DNA of 64,000 bases from Bacteroidota bacterium (GCA_030148165.1 JASBTZ010000003.1:806001-870000), one strand, 5' to 3'; positions 37,273 through 47,947 are shown, numbered from the stretch's first letter. Numbers and translations: made by a program. The notes: generated by a model from the letters alone, not told the origin.

Positions 37273-37967
37273 CGATCAATAGCTTCCAGTATCTTCTTTA
37301 CTTTTTCTTTATCGACTTTTAAAACCGATTCTGAAAAGTAAGAACCCTCATCGATCATGACCTTTTTTGTTCCAGAGAAATGAACGGCATCGGGCTTCAC
37401 CTCTTCCACTATTCGTTTCATATTCGAGCTATTCACACCTCCACCTGCCATAACTTCAATGCGACCGTTGGAATAGTCCATCATGTCTTTCAGCACAGTT
37501 ATTCCTTGATCTATATTTCTACTAAGCCCTGATGAGAGCACACGTGTGACTCCTACATCGACTAGCCTGGTCAAAGAATGCTCAAATGAGATGGTATCAT
37601 CGAAAGCCCTGTGAAATGTCACTTCCAAATCTTTTGCCTGTTCAACAACCATTCCCATTGCCTTTTCGTTAATTTCGGAGCGTTCATCAAGAACTCCTAC
37701 AACTACGCCATGTACACCAATGGATTTAGCCTCTCTAATGTCACGAAGTATGATTTCAATTTCGTCGGTAGAATAAATAAATCCACCCGGTCTTGGTCTA
37801 ATCAGTACATGAACTTCCTGACCATAGGCCAAGGCATATTCCATTTGTCCCGGTGAGGGTGTCAATCCACCCTGTTCCAAATTCTGACAAAGTTCAATGC
37901 GATCAAAATCAAATTCTTTTGCGAGCTGAATAGCTTCAATACTAGCCGCACATAATTCGATTTTCAT
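37269..37967 (-). CDS. cutC: CutC family protein (copper homeostasis)
   Basis: 232 residues forming a TIM barrel of the CutC family. Landmarks are MKIELCAASIEAIQLA at the N-terminus, RIELCQNLEQGGLTPS, LIRPRPGGFIYS, TFHRAFDD, VTRVLSSG and VMAGGGVNSSN. The family was linked to copper tolerance in E. coli, but its molecular activity remains unsettled. It is cytosolic. It shares 4 bases with the end of the nucleoside phosphorylase gene and lies 9 bases after the next upstream gene on the same strand, so it may be part of a short operon. Confidence 0.9.
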   Translation of the reverse strand: MKIELCAASIEAIQLAKEFDFDRIELCQNLEQGGLTPSPGQMEYALAYGQEVHVLIRPRPGGFIYSTDEIEIILRDIREAKSIGVHGVVVGVLDERSEINEKAMGMVVEQAKDLEVTFHRAFDDTISFEHSLTRLVDVGVTRVLSSGLSRNIDQGITVLKDMMDYSNGRIEVMAGGGVNSSNMKRIVEEVKPDAVHFSGTKKVMIDEGSYFSESVLKVDKEKVKKILEAIDR

Positions 37968-37976
37968 AATAGAGAA

Positions 37977-38579
37977 TTAGCTCTGAGCGTTATAAGAAAT
38001 GGCACAAAACGCCGGGACATCATGTGACTCCACTTTTAGAATGATTATAGCTTTAATGTTGTCACCTGATTGCACTTCAATGATTGAGCCTTTTTTATAA
38101 ACATCAAGGTTAATATTATACTTCTTATTCACCTGATCGGTCATTTCAGGTCCGCTACTGAAAGAAGCCGAGGTATGGTTATACTTCTTTTTCATATCCC
38201 AGTAGGTTTCACCACTCTTAAGCTTTTTAAGTATCTGAGACCTCAATATTTCCATGGTTTCAGCTTCACCGTCATTGTTGTTGAATTGAATCACCTGAAT
38301 ATCCACCATTGACAAAACTGTATCCTTCAAAAATTTGGTGGATCTTCCGAATAAAGTATTTACCTCTCCAATATGACCTTCCATATCTTCGGTATTCACT
38401 TTATCGAATAAGAAACGGTCTTTCTCAGCATTGACATATGAGACAATCACATCACTATGTTTCTTTGCATATTTTTTTGCATCCTCGATCGTATTGATCT
38501 TTGCAATCCAGTCATCATGACCTTGAGCGTAAGTCAGTGACACAAAACAAATAAAGCATGTAAAAAGTATTCCTCGCAT
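37977..38579 (-). CDS. Secreted protein with parvulin-like C-terminal segment
   Basis: 200 residues from the ATG at 38579; a TTG at 38600 would add 7 residues before the signal peptide MRGILFTCFICFVSLTYA. The family is not firmly recognised. The C-terminal part has the look of a parvulin-type peptidyl-prolyl isomerase: ILKKLKSGETYWDMKKKYN parallels the L..G..F..LA..YS helix, and a final strand IKAIIILKVESHD parallels the closing hII.V strand. Similar layout occurs in the next gene upstream. It is probably periplasmic and may be catalytically inactive. cutC follows after 9 bases. Confidence 0.6.
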   Translation of the reverse strand: MRGILFTCFICFVSLTYAQGHDDWIAKINTIEDAKKYAKKHSDVIVSYVNAEKDRFLFDKVNTEDMEGHIGEVNTLFGRSTKFLKDTVLSMVDIQVIQFNNNDGEAETMEILRSQILKKLKSGETYWDMKKKYNHTSASFSSGPEMTDQVNKKYNINLDVYKKGSIIEVQSGDNIKAIIILKVESHDVPAFCAISYNAQS

Positions 38580-38676
38580 AGCATCCAAACAGCCAAGCAA
38601 AATACGAAGACTTCATCGGTTTTAAAAAAGTTTTTGGGTGAAATAATTAAGATATATAAATTGAATTATTAACAAA

Positions 38677-39285
38677 CTACTGGTCAACTCGAGACTTCAA
38701 AACGATAAACCCTTCAATATCAATTGGATCCTGCATTATTTGTATCAAAAACATATACGGCTCCTGCGGGTGCCTCCATCGAAATATTTCTCCTTTAGAT
38801 CGTGAAACAAAGGTTGTTCCGAAATAATCCATTATAACTGAAGTAGGCTGAATGAAATTGTTATACCGATACTGCTCTTCCTGACTTAAATGATTACTCA
38901 CCAAATGATCAAATCGTCCATGACTACTTAGTTCGATCATATAACGCTGTATTAAACTATCGGCTTCTTCTTCGCTCATAGTTTCCAAATCGAAATCAAG
39001 GACGGAGCAATTAATGACTTTCATAGAAGTATCCGCAATCAATTTGTAGCTGGTATTTCGCACCACCGCCATGTCACCGATATTCGGCTCATTCGGGTTA
39101 TCCTCATGCTCTACATTTAACAACCACTTACATTCCTCTTTCGAAATAACAACCACCTCAGACCACATGTGGTCAGCCGCGAATTCTCTTGCCTCTCTGG
39201 GGTTTGAAATCTGATCGAGAGTTAACGGTTCTTGTCCAAAAGCCAGGCAAGAGAAAAATGAACATAAAATGAAAAGGTATTTCAT
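38677..39285 (-). CDS. Secreted protein, distant paralogue with parvulin-like pattern
   Basis: 202 residues with a signal peptide 1-17 (ending AFGQ). The mature start (ISNPREAREFAADH) resembles that of the 37977-38579 product (INTIEDAKKYAKKH), and both have a YMIELSSHGRFDHLVSNHLS-type helix and a last strand FLIQIMQDP typical of parvulin-like folds. No classical active-site set can be confirmed. The gene lies 97 bases upstream of its paralogue on the same strand and 81 bases after icmF. Function unknown; a periplasmic folding role is inference. Confidence 0.6.
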   Translation of the reverse strand: MKYLFILCSFFSCLAFGQEPLTLDQISNPREAREFAADHMWSEVVVISKEECKWLLNVEHEDNPNEPNIGDMAVVRNTSYKLIADTSMKVINCSVLDFDLETMSEEEADSLIQRYMIELSSHGRFDHLVSNHLSQEEQYRYNNFIQPTSVIMDYFGTTFVSRSKGEIFRWRHPQEPYMFLIQIMQDPIDIEGFIVLKSRVDQ

Positions 39286-39366
39286 AACGTTACTTTCTAC
39301 TAAAGTAAATGAAATGCGTGTTGATTTTTAGCGTCTTTAAAAGACTAATCCACAATCAATTGGGAA

Positions 39367-42300
39367 TTACATGTTTCGGCGATACTGACCGCCGACATCA
39401 AACAACGAATATGTTATTTGTCCAAGGGATGAATACTTACATGTTTCCATCAGTTGCTCAAACATATTTTCATTCTGAATGGCTGCTCTTTGCACCTTAT
39501 TGATTCCTTCTTTTGCCTCTTCTTCATAGGTTTTATGAAGCTCTTCCAACATAGATATCTGATACTTCTTCTCTTCTTCCGTAGCACGAATTACTTCTTG
39601 TGGAATGATTGTCGGTGAACCCTTCGAACTCAGGAAAGTATTAACTCCGATAATAGGAAATTCTCCCGTGTGCTTTAATGTTTCATAATACAATGACTCC
39701 TCCTGGATTTTAGAACGCTGATACATAGTCTCCATCGCTCCAAGAACTCCTCCACGCTCCGTTATCCGGTCGAATTCTGTAAGAACCGCTTCCTCAACCA
39801 ACTCCGTTAATTCTTCAATAATAAAGGCGCCCTGGATGGGGTTTTCGTTCTTCGCAAGTCCAAGCTCGCGATTAATGATCAATTGAATGGCCATAGCGCG
39901 ACGAACCGATTCTTCTGTCGGAGTCGTAATCGCCTCATCATAAGCATTGGTGTGCAATGAGTTGCAATTATCATAAATAGCGTACAATGCCTGAAGCGTT
40001 GTACGAATGTCATTGAAATCAATCTCTTGCGCATGAAGTGAACGACCCGAAGTCTGAATATGATATTTAAGCATCTGAGCTCTGGCATTTGCACCATACT
40101 TTCTAGCAAGTGCCTTCGACCATATTCTTCTCGCAACACGACCGATCACAGCGTATTCAGGATCAATCCCATTAGAGAAGAAGAACGAAAGATTTGGTCC
40201 AAACTTGTCAATGTCCATTCCTCGGCTCAGGTAATACTCTACATAAGTAAATCCATTTGCCAAGGTAAATGCCAATTGTGTGATTGGATTTGCTCCTGCT
40301 TCTGCTATATGATAACCTGAGATCGAAACCGAATAGAAGTTTCTCACACCATTCTGAATGAAATACTCCTGAACATCCCCCATTAATCGTAAAGCAAATT
40401 CCGTTGAGAAAATACACGTGTTTTGGGCTTGATCCTCTTTCAAAATATCCGCCTGAACTGTACCTCGAACCTGTGTTAAGGTTTCCGCCTTGATCTTGTT
40501 GTAAACGTCTACCGGCAATACCTGATCACCTGTTACTCCCAACAACATAAGACCCAAGCCATCATTTCCTTCCGGAAGCTCACCCTGATATTCAGGTCGC
40601 TTGGTTCCCTTCTTTTTGTAAATCTCCTTAATCTTTTTCTCTACCTCATTTTCCAGTCCCTGCGCCTTAATATACTTTTCGCAGTTCTGATCAATGGCAG
40701 CATTCATGAAGAATCCAAGTAACATGGGTGCAGGACCGTTGATCGTCATCGATACCGATGTCTTAGGATCTGAAAGATCAAAACCTGAATAGAGTTTTTT
40801 AGCATCATCCAGACAACAAATTGATACTCCCGAGTTTCCTATTTTACCGTATATATCAGGACGTAGATCCGGGTCGTTTCCATACAGGGTAACCGAGTCA
40901 AATGCCGTTGATAAGCGTTTCGCAGGCATACCCAAACTTACATAATGAAATCGCTTGTTCGTTCGTTCAGGCCCACCTTCACCGGCAAACATTCTTGTCG
41001 GATCTTCTCCCTCTCTTTTGAAAGGAAATAATCCCGCCGTGTAAGGAAATTCACCAGGAACATTTTCCTGCAATAACCAACGTAAGATATCACCCCAACC
41101 TTTATACCTTGGTGTTGCAACCTTTGGAATTTGCAGGTGTGATAATGATTCTGTGTGCGTCTTAATCGACAATTCTTTGTCGCGAACCATGAATTTAAAT
41201 TCTGGCTCAATATATCGCTGTTTCTTCTCTTCCCATCCCTGAATCAATTCCCAGTTACGAGGATCGAAGTTTAATTTTTCTTTCTCAAATTCTTCCTGTA
41301 ATCCTTTGACAATTCTATCCCGATCTTCAATTGAGGATTTTGCCATCTGATCGATCGAAGATTGCAATGCCTGAAGGGTATCAGCTACTACCACCTGCTC
41401 ATCCACCCACTTATCGTAGTTTCTGTTGTTCTCGGATATCTCGGATAAATACCGAGTTCGATCCGGAGGAATAACAAATATCTTTTCCGACATTTCATCG
41501 GTAATCTCAAAGGTAGATTCAAGCTTTGTGCCTGTCTTCTCCACTAGTTTATCCATGATTACCTTGTAAAGGGTATTCATTCCGGGATCGTTAAACTGCG
41601 AGGCAATCGTCCCGAAAACAGGCATAGAATCCGTATCCTGATCGAACAAATTATGATTTCGCTGATATTGCTTGCGTACATCGCGAAGTGCATCAAGCGC
41701 TCCTCGCTTATCGAATTTATTCAGAGCGATCACATCCGCAAAGTCCAGCATATCGATCTTTTCAAGCTGTGTTGCAGCTCCATATTCGGGTGTCATTACG
41801 TATAGGGACATATCAGAGTGATCTAATATCTCGGTATCGCTTTGACCAATTCCTGATGTTTCCAGAATAATCAGATCATACTTAGCAGCCTTTAATACAT
41901 TAATGGCTTCGGAAACATGTACGGATAATGCCAGATTGGACTGACGCGTCGCTAGTGATCGCATATAAACCCGTGAATTTCTGATTGAGTTCATACGTAT
42001 CCTGTCTCCAAGAAGTGCTCCGCCTGTCTTTCTTTTAGAAGGATCAACCGAAACAACTGCGATAGTTTTATCCTGAAAATCAATTAAAAATCTTCTAACC
42101 AGCTCGTCCACCAATGATGATTTACCAGCACCACCTGTTCCGGTGACACCTAATACAGGAGTATCCACCTGCTTTGCCATTTCGGCAATTTTCTCAAGCT
42201 CTGATTTTACTGCATTCGGGAAATTTTCAGCAGCTGATATTACACGCGCGATTTCATGTGCGTTTTTATCCTCGAGACGATCCACTTCGCCATTCAGATT

Positions 42301-42747
42301 TTCACCTACCGGAAAATCACTTTTCATCACCAGATCATTGATCATGCCCTGAAGACCTAATTCACGACCATCATCCGGATGATAAATACGTTCGATTCCG
42401 TAATCCTGCAACTCCTTAATTTCACTTGGAAGAATGGTTCCTCCTCCTCCACCAAAAACCTTAATATGTCCTGCCCCTTTCTCTTTAAGCAAGTCGTACA
42501 TATATTTAAAGTACTCCATATGACCTCCCTGATAGGATGTCATGGCAATTGCCTGTGCATCTTCCTGAATAGCACAGTTCACAACCTCTTCTACAGAACG
42601 ATCGTGTCCCAGGTGGATTACCTCACATCCTGTTGCCTGAATGATTCGGCGCATTATATTAATAGCTGCATCATGGCCATCAAAAAGTGAGGCCGCCGTC
42701 ACAATTCGTACTTTATTCTTTGGTTTATAGGGTTCTATCTTCTCCAT
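39367..42747 (-). CDS. icmF: Fused acyl-CoA mutase with G-protein chaperone domain, IcmF type
   Basis: 1126 residues from the ATG at 42747; a GTG at 42765 would add 6. The order is a B12-binding domain (LFDGHDAA, with the His that ligates cobalt, ~residues 15-135), a MeaB-like GTPase (Walker A GTGGAGKS at ~203-210) and a mutase TIM barrel from ~560. Segments [30 protein letters not shown] and [11 protein letters not shown] fit IcmF, which interconverts isobutyryl- and n-butyryl-CoA, better than methylmalonyl-CoA mutase. The fused G domain loads and protects the cofactor. It is cytosolic and monocistronic. Activity on isovaleryl-CoA is also known in the family. Confidence 0.88.
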   Translation of the reverse strand: MEKIEPYKPKNKVRIVTAASLFDGHDAAINIMRRIIQATGCEVIHLGHDRSVEEVVNCAIQEDAQAIAMTSYQGGHMEYFKYMYDLLKEKGAGHIKVFGGGGGTILPSEIKELQDYGIERIYHPDDGRELGLQGMINDLVMKSDFPVGENLNGEVDRLEDKNAHEIARVISAAENFPNAVKSELEKIAEMAKQVDTPVLGVTGTGGAGKSSLVDELVRRFLIDFQDKTIAVVSVDPSKRKTGGALLGDRIRMNSIRNSRVYMRSLATRQSNLALSVHVSEAINVLKAAKYDLIILETSGIGQSDTEILDHSDMSLYVMTPEYGAATQLEKIDMLDFADVIALNKFDKRGALDALRDVRKQYQRNHNLFDQDTDSMPVFGTIASQFNDPGMNTLYKVIMDKLVEKTGTKLESTFEITDEMSEKIFVIPPDRTRYLSEISENNRNYDKWVDEQVVVADTLQALQSSIDQMAKSSIEDRDRIVKGLQEEFEKEKLNFDPRNWELIQGWEEKKQRYIEPEFKFMVRDKELSIKTHTESLSHLQIPKVATPRYKGWGDILRWLLQENVPGEFPYTAGLFPFKREGEDPTRMFAGEGGPERTNKRFHYVSLGMPAKRLSTAFDSVTLYGNDPDLRPDIYGKIGNSGVSICCLDDAKKLYSGFDLSDPKTSVSMTINGPAPMLLGFFMNAAIDQNCEKYIKAQGLENEVEKKIKEIYKKKGTKRPEYQGELPEGNDGLGLMLLGVTGDQVLPVDVYNKIKAETLTQVRGTVQADILKEDQAQNTCIFSTEFALRLMGDVQEYFIQNGVRNFYSVSISGYHIAEAGANPITQLAFTLANGFTYVEYYLSRGMDIDKFGPNLSFFFSNGIDPEYAVIGRVARRIWSKALARKYGANARAQMLKYHIQTSGRSLHAQEIDFNDIRTTLQALYAIYDNCNSLHTNAYDEAITTPTEESVRRAMAIQLIINRELGLAKNENPIQGAFIIEELTELVEEAVLTEFDRITERGGVLGAMETMYQRSKIQEESLYYETLKHTGEFPIIGVNTFLSSKGSPTIIPQEVIRATEEEKKYQISMLEELHKTYEEEAKEGINKVQRAAIQNENMFEQLMETCKYSSLGQITYSLFDVGGQYRRNM

Positions 42748-42869
42748 ATAGTCAGAACTAAACACAGGTATTTAACGTGCTGTGCGAAAATACGGATTTT
42801 GCCTTGAAAAAGGAAGCGCGTTAATGCATGTGTTTTATTTGCTAAATTGTCACTAAACTCTTTATAACA

Positions 42870-44123
42870 GTGGATCGAATTATTGTAATAGGAGGAGGAT
42901 TAATGGGTTGTGCCGCTGCATGGCAGCTGGCCAGAGCTGGAAAAAAGGTTCTCCTTTTAGAAAAGCAGGATGAAGCATACAATCAAGGTTCAAGCTATGG
43001 CGAAGCGCGGGTGACCAGAAGTCTGGGTGTTGAAAATGATCTATTCACCTACCTCAAAGAATGTTCTGTTCTCGAAACAAAAACACTTGTCGAGTTGTTA
43101 AATCAATGGGATGATGAAAAACATGCAATAAGCGACATTCATACAGACTCTCCTGTTACTTACTTATACGACCAATCGCTCTTGTCTGACGTGGACCAAT
43201 TGATTCGCGATGATTCTTACCAAACGGCAATTAATTCAGAACAGCAACAAGATCTTTTTGGTGTAAACTTCCCGGAGAAGATCGTTATACGAGAATTCAA
43301 AACACACTCAGGAACACTGAATCCGAAAGAACTTATTCGCAAGCTTAAGCGGGGAATCAGGTTATGTGGTGGCGAAATCAAACATAACACGTTAGTGGAT
43401 AGTATTCTAAGAAGTAACGAGGGAATAACGATCGATTGTAAGAATGTAAAAACGAGTCTGGCTGAATCCATTACTGCCTCACAGATCGTTGTTTGTGCTG
43501 GTCCATATACCGCTGATGTATTACATGGCATCACATCCATTTTCGACAATCTACTAATTCGAAAGCGTCTTTATTTATGCTTCTACCAGCTTGAAAAAGA
43601 ATACTGGGCAAGCTTATCAGCTTCCGATCAGGATCGATTCAAATCATTCTTTCCGATCGCTAATTTCAATGAAGATGTCTATTACAGCATGATCGAAAAA
43701 ATGAATCATGGTGCCCCGCTTATCAAAGTTGGCGGCCATATGAGAAGATTTGAGATAAATGATGGACAGGACATCTGGAAGGATCATATTCCAGATACAG
43801 AAGTCGATTGGGCAAAACAAGAAACCTTGAACTATCTCGATGGAATAGGATTTTCGATAAACGCTGATCAACTTAATTATGTCAACGGATACGCCTGCGT
43901 TTATACCCTGACTCAATCCGAAGTGCCCATTGTGGGTCCGGCAATTACTGAAAATGGTGAGTTTCTGAATGACGTCGTTGTCGTTGCGGGATTATCCGGA
44001 ATCGGAGCAAAAGGAACAATGGCTTACGGAAGGCATGCTGCAGATTACATCCTGGGGAACGATGTTCATGACCCTATGTATCAGATGGCTAAGAAACAAA
44101 TGGCAATCAGCTCACCAGCATGA
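42870..44123 (+). CDS. Sarcosine oxidase-like FAD-dependent amine oxidase
   Basis: 417 residues starting with GTG at 42870. The dinucleotide fold GGGLMG (Gly8, Gly10, Gly13) opens the protein, and GSSYGEARVTR is typical of monomeric sarcosine oxidases and N-methyltryptophan oxidases. ACVYTLTQSE contains Cys343 at the place of the Cys that binds FAD covalently in that family. It oxidises an N-methyl or secondary amine with oxygen to an aldehyde or imine plus peroxide; the substrate is unknown. It is cytosolic and divergent from icmF, with 122 bases between start codons. Confidence 0.85.
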   Translation: MDRIIVIGGGLMGCAAAWQLARAGKKVLLLEKQDEAYNQGSSYGEARVTRSLGVENDLFTYLKECSVLETKTLVELLNQWDDEKHAISDIHTDSPVTYLYDQSLLSDVDQLIRDDSYQTAINSEQQQDLFGVNFPEKIVIREFKTHSGTLNPKELIRKLKRGIRLCGGEIKHNTLVDSILRSNEGITIDCKNVKTSLAESITASQIVVCAGPYTADVLHGITSIFDNLLIRKRLYLCFYQLEKEYWASLSASDQDRFKSFFPIANFNEDVYYSMIEKMNHGAPLIKVGGHMRRFEINDGQDIWKDHIPDTEVDWAKQETLNYLDGIGFSINADQLNYVNGYACVYTLTQSEVPIVGPAITENGEFLNDVVVVAGLSGIGAKGTMAYGRHAADYILGNDVHDPMYQMAKKQMAISSPA

Positions 44124-44216
44124 GCGGTTATCTCACATTGCAAATCCGTTAAGTCGCAATCAACGATTTTCTTTTTTAAATAGATTTTCTATATTATTTC
44201 AAAATGTATATGAACT

Positions 44217-45806
44217 ATGATGTATTTAAAGCGACTCTGTTTTTTATTAAGTATAATTCTTTTGTTTGCTCAAACCGTCAATGGGCAGACAGTTGATTCA
44301 AATTATGTAGATGGTATTGTTTACGTCAAAGTATATAATTCGTCTCTGGTCAACCTCGCTCCATATAATTTTTCTGATCCGGGATTGAATTCGCTGTATA
44401 CAATGTACGGTATCGACACGATCACAAGACCTTTTCCGGGACTGAACCAAACGCTTGACAATACCTATCGCATTTATTTTCAGATCATATCTCAAATTGA
44501 TAGTTTAATTTATGATCTCGAGCAACTATCATATATTGAATATGCAGAGAAAGCTCCCTTGTATAAAACCAGCTATGTACCCAATGACTTACAGGCGAGC
44601 CAATGGGCGCTAGCCAAAATAAACGCTGTTCAAGCCTGGGATTTTACAACTGGCACCGGGGATGTCAAGATTGCAATTGTTGATAATGCGGTGAGCACAT
44701 CTCATGAAGACCTCATTGACAATATCTGGGTTAATCCTGGAGAAATTCCAGGGAACGGATTTGATGACGACCTCAATGGCTACATCGACGACATTAATGG
44801 TTGGGATGTTGCAGATAACGATAATAACCCTAATCCTCCTGGCAGTTCCACGAATAGTAGCCCATTCGTTCATGGAACACATTGTGCCGGTATAGCTTCA
44901 TCAACGAGTAACAATGGGACAGGAATAGCGTCGATCGGATTCAACGCCAGGATCATAGCCGTGAAGTGCAGTAATGATAGTAGCTCCGATGAAGGGGCAT
45001 CGCTTCCAAATGCATATGATGGTGTATACTATGCTATTCAGGCTGGAGCTGATATTATTAGTATGTCCTGGGGCGGTGCCTCAGGAGGATTTCTCACCGG
45101 CGAAAATTTGATGAACACAGCAAACTCACTGGGAATTACACTCATCGCGGCAGCTGGAAACAATAACAGTGATGCGAATCATTACCCTGCTGCATATACG
45201 ACTGTCATCAGCGTTGGATCAACCAATCAGACTGATCAAAAGTCCTCTTTTTCCAACTATGGCGCCTTCGTTGATGTAATGGCTCCGGGCACCTCCATCT
45301 ACAGTACGCTTTCGGGAACAAATAACGCATACGGATACTTAAGTGGTACATCTATGGCTTGTCCCTTAGTAGCTGGTCTCGCCTCTTTGATTCTTTCCGT
45401 AGAGCCCGGTTTCTCACCAAGTCAGGTTAAATCAGCACTTGAAAACGGATGCGACAATATTGATCCGCTTAACCCTGCTTATGCTGGCCAGCTTGGAGCG
45501 GGACGGATCAATGCATACAAAAGTCTCCAAAATCTTGTCGGACTGCATGAAACGAGTTTTGGCAATATAACTGTCTATCCCAACCCAATAGAGAAAGGAT
45601 CACCGATCCACTTCTATCAAAGTTCTTCTGAAAATCTCCAATCCCTTGAAATCATAGATATGAAGGGAAGCGTCATCTTGAAGATACAATTGTCCGATAG
45701 TCCAGGAGATTACGCTATCTCAAACAATCTTGATTCAGGAATATATCAAATGCTTTTTATGACAGATGATAGACGCTATTTCATGAAAAGAATCGTGGTA
45801 AAATAA
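44217..45806 (+). CDS. Secreted subtilisin-like (S8) protease with T9SS sorting domain
   Basis: 529 residues. The signal peptide ends near residue 23 (VNGQ) and is followed by a pro-region of about 100 residues. The S8 catalytic domain shows Asp156 in IAIVDNAV, His219 in HGTHCAG, oxyanion Asn315 in AAAGNNN and Ser379 in LSGTSMACP, so it should be active. Residues ~452-529 are a T9SS sorting domain (VYPNPIEKGSPIHFY, then YFMKRIVVK). It is expected to be exported and attached to the surface, acting on external proteins. Two Met codons open the frame; either could be used. Confidence 0.93.
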   Translation: MMYLKRLCFLLSIILLFAQTVNGQTVDSNYVDGIVYVKVYNSSLVNLAPYNFSDPGLNSLYTMYGIDTITRPFPGLNQTLDNTYRIYFQIISQIDSLIYDLEQLSYIEYAEKAPLYKTSYVPNDLQASQWALAKINAVQAWDFTTGTGDVKIAIVDNAVSTSHEDLIDNIWVNPGEIPGNGFDDDLNGYIDDINGWDVADNDNNPNPPGSSTNSSPFVHGTHCAGIASSTSNNGTGIASIGFNARIIAVKCSNDSSSDEGASLPNAYDGVYYAIQAGADIISMSWGGASGGFLTGENLMNTANSLGITLIAAAGNNNSDANHYPAAYTTVISVGSTNQTDQKSSFSNYGAFVDVMAPGTSIYSTLSGTNNAYGYLSGTSMACPLVAGLASLILSVEPGFSPSQVKSALENGCDNIDPLNPAYAGQLGAGRINAYKSLQNLVGLHETSFGNITVYPNPIEKGSPIHFYQSSSENLQSLEIIDMKGSVILKIQLSDSPGDYAISNNLDSGIYQMLFMTDDRRYFMKRIVVK

Positions 45807-45868
45807 TGACTCTTCAGGCTGACAGGGATTAAAATTACCAGCAGCGGGCAAAGATGCAAATGGAGGTC

Positions 45869-45902
45869 GATCGATTGAAAGGATCGTATTAAATAATCGA
45901 TC
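45869..45902. repeat. 8-base inverted repeat in intergenic region
   Basis: GATCGATT (45869-45876) and AATCGATC (45895-45902) are perfect inverted copies separated by 18 bases. There is no T-run, so it is not a terminator; an operator or a processed RNA stem is possible. Confidence 0.4.
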
Positions 45903-45954
45903 TAAGGAAACCCACGTTACACTTTATGCAGTTTTCGTTCACTACCTTTAACAT

Positions 45955-46170
45955 ATGAAAGTCTTCTTAAGCAAACACTGGCTGACAATTACTGGGATTC
46001 CCTTAGGTGTTCTGGGTGGGTATATCTATTACATCAATTGGGGCTGTGTGAATGGTTGCCCAATTAAATCAAATGCTAATACAATGATGCTTTACGGCGC
46101 TGTTATGGGTGGACTGCTATTGAATATTATAGAGGGTGAGATTCTTCGTCGTAAGAATCGGAGTAAATAG
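45955..46170 (+). CDS. DUF6132 family small membrane protein
   Basis: 71 residues with two hydrophobic helices (~10-28 and ~43-62) separated by a loop with CVNGCPIKSNANT, the Cys-containing signature of DUF6132. The function of the family is unknown; the members I recall lie near thioredoxin or sulfur genes, but no such neighbour is seen here. It is probably an inner-membrane protein. A near-consensus -7 element TACCTTTA ends 4 bases before the ATG. Confidence 0.78.
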   Translation: MKVFLSKHWLTITGIPLGVLGGYIYYINWGCVNGCPIKSNANTMMLYGAVMGGLLLNIIEGEILRRKNRSK

Positions 46171-46177
46171 TTAATTA

Positions 46178-47947
46178 TTACCAGCCGCCTCCGCCGCCTC
46201 CGCCAAAGCCGCCTCCGGAATATCCACCGCCACCTGAATATGAACTACCACCACCACTGCCAGATGTACTAGGCGGTGTCTTTGCAGAGCTTATCGTTTT
46301 GGATAAATTACTGCTGAAATCACTTAGACTGGCAATTCCTACCCCATGCATATAGGCAACATGGCCGCTTGTGAAATCCTGAATTTCCTCAGGTTCGAAT
46401 TGACCCTGCCACTCCTCTGCCACACCAAGTGCAATAGCGTAAGGTAGATTCTCTTCGAAATGCTGAAAGTTCATGGTTGGTGGATTCATCAGTCTTATCC
46501 TTTCTTTGTTGGCGTATTCCATATACATCTTAAATCCATCAATCTCATCCATCTTTTTACGGCCTGCCCTAGTTGGTTGTTCGTAAAGTTTTGAAAAGAT
46601 GACATTCATGATCGCATGCAGGACGAGCCATGCAATGAGGACTAAAATATAACCTCCATAAACACTCAAGGCAACAATACCACCTATTAAGGTCGCTAAT
46701 GGAATAAGAAATTGTCTTCCCTTCAGGTGTGCATTTCGAACGTAATATCGATCCTTTTGGATTCGTTCCAGCTGAGTAAGCAGGTAATCATGTGCTTTCT
46801 TAATACTAGCATTATATTTTCCCTTCTTAATGGTTAATTCATCTTTACTTCTAAAAAGACGACTAAGAAAATCCAACTCCAATTCATTAAGATTGTCCTT
46901 TTTATCTCCATTAATTCGTGTAATGGTGTATGAATAATTCTTAAATAACCCTTTACCTTCCTCCGAATCAATTTTGAGATGACCCTTAACTGCCAATTGC
47001 ATTAACATAGATCCGAATAGCGTATCCGTTGCCTTACCATTTCTCTCCAGGTAAGCACATTCAGCAGGGGAAAATCCCTCCGGGGGATAGAATAATGGTA
47101 TAATCGTACCTGGTTTTGGGTCACGGCCATGCTTCCACCACATAAACATGTTATAAATGAACCCGAGAATTAGTCCCATACCACCGATAACCCAAATTAT
47201 GTAGTTCTTCAACCAATGAATAAACCAATTCCAGGAGCTTGGATATGTCAGGTGATTCTTTGACCAACCAACCGCAACAGTCATGTTTTCATGTGGTCCC
47301 ATTTTACGCGTTGTACTAAACGATACCACATTGCCTTCTACTTCAGCTTTATAATCCTTCCCTTTATCTCCCATACTACCAGTATACGCCGTGTATTCAA
47401 CTAATTCTGCGGAGTCCGGATAATAAACACGTGCTGACAATTTGTCGATCATGAAATCCCAGTCATTTCCGTTTACGTTCCAGGCAAGTTCATCTCTATC
47501 ATCAAGGAATCCAAGAACGTAATTAACTTCATAAGCAATGGTATATTCGTAAACCCCGTCAAGTAAAAAGACATCCTCATGACCGATATATATTCTTATT
47601 CCATTACTAAGACTTTCCGTATAATATGGCTCTGGCCGACCGTCTCTAGCTACTTCCAGAAGCTTAAACTCAACATGATAATTGATCCCTCCGTACTTAT
47701 AGGAAAGCGGAATATCGCGATAAATCCCTCGCTCGATATCGATACCCTGTACAAGTACTTTGATCTTTTCGACAATTAAAACCTTACAATTATTCTGGAT
47801 TCGTATATCACTGTGAAAGGAAAGAATATGCTCATAATCCGAGTAGCTTCCAAAAACACTGTCTGCATAATTCTTCTTATGACTTGCCTGAGAACCGAAG
47901 GCAATAAAAACAATTAATATGACTGAAAGGACTGATCTATTCATCAT
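46178..47947 (-). CDS. DUF2207 domain-containing membrane protein with Gly-rich tail
   Basis: 589 residues. It has a signal peptide (1-21), then the extracytoplasmic DUF2207 domain (~35-235, IYRDIPLSYKYGGINYHVEF and NVNGNDWDFMIDKLS), a membrane helix at ~248-266, a cytosolic helical region and two more hydrophobic helices at ~410-450. The end is a run of Gly (SYSGGGGYSGGGFGGGGGGG), as is typical. This protein and LemA usually occur together; here lemA overlaps its start by 11 bases. The function is unknown; an envelope stress role is often suggested. The Gly tail gives a short GC-rich patch at 46181-46252. Confidence 0.88.
   Translation of the reverse strand: MMNRSVLSVILIVFIAFGSQASHKKNYADSVFGSYSDYEHILSFHSDIRIQNNCKVLIVEKIKVLVQGIDIERGIYRDIPLSYKYGGINYHVEFKLLEVARDGRPEPYYTESLSNGIRIYIGHEDVFLLDGVYEYTIAYEVNYVLGFLDDRDELAWNVNGNDWDFMIDKLSARVYYPDSAELVEYTAYTGSMGDKGKDYKAEVEGNVVSFSTTRKMGPHENMTVAVGWSKNHLTYPSSWNWFIHWLKNYIIWVIGGMGLILGFIYNMFMWWKHGRDPKPGTIIPLFYPPEGFSPAECAYLERNGKATDTLFGSMLMQLAVKGHLKIDSEEGKGLFKNYSYTITRINGDKKDNLNELELDFLSRLFRSKDELTIKKGKYNASIKKAHDYLLTQLERIQKDRYYVRNAHLKGRQFLIPLATLIGGIVALSVYGGYILVLIAWLVLHAIMNVIFSKLYEQPTRAGRKKMDEIDGFKMYMEYANKERIRLMNPPTMNFQHFEENLPYAIALGVAEEWQGQFEPEEIQDFTSGHVAYMHGVGIASLSDFSSNLSKTISSAKTPPSTSGSGGGSSYSGGGGYSGGGFGGGGGGGW

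Noticed and set aside
39309-39503. 64-codon plus-strand frame at the 3' end of icmF
   Set aside because: Mostly antisense to icmF; no signal, motif or promoter supports it.
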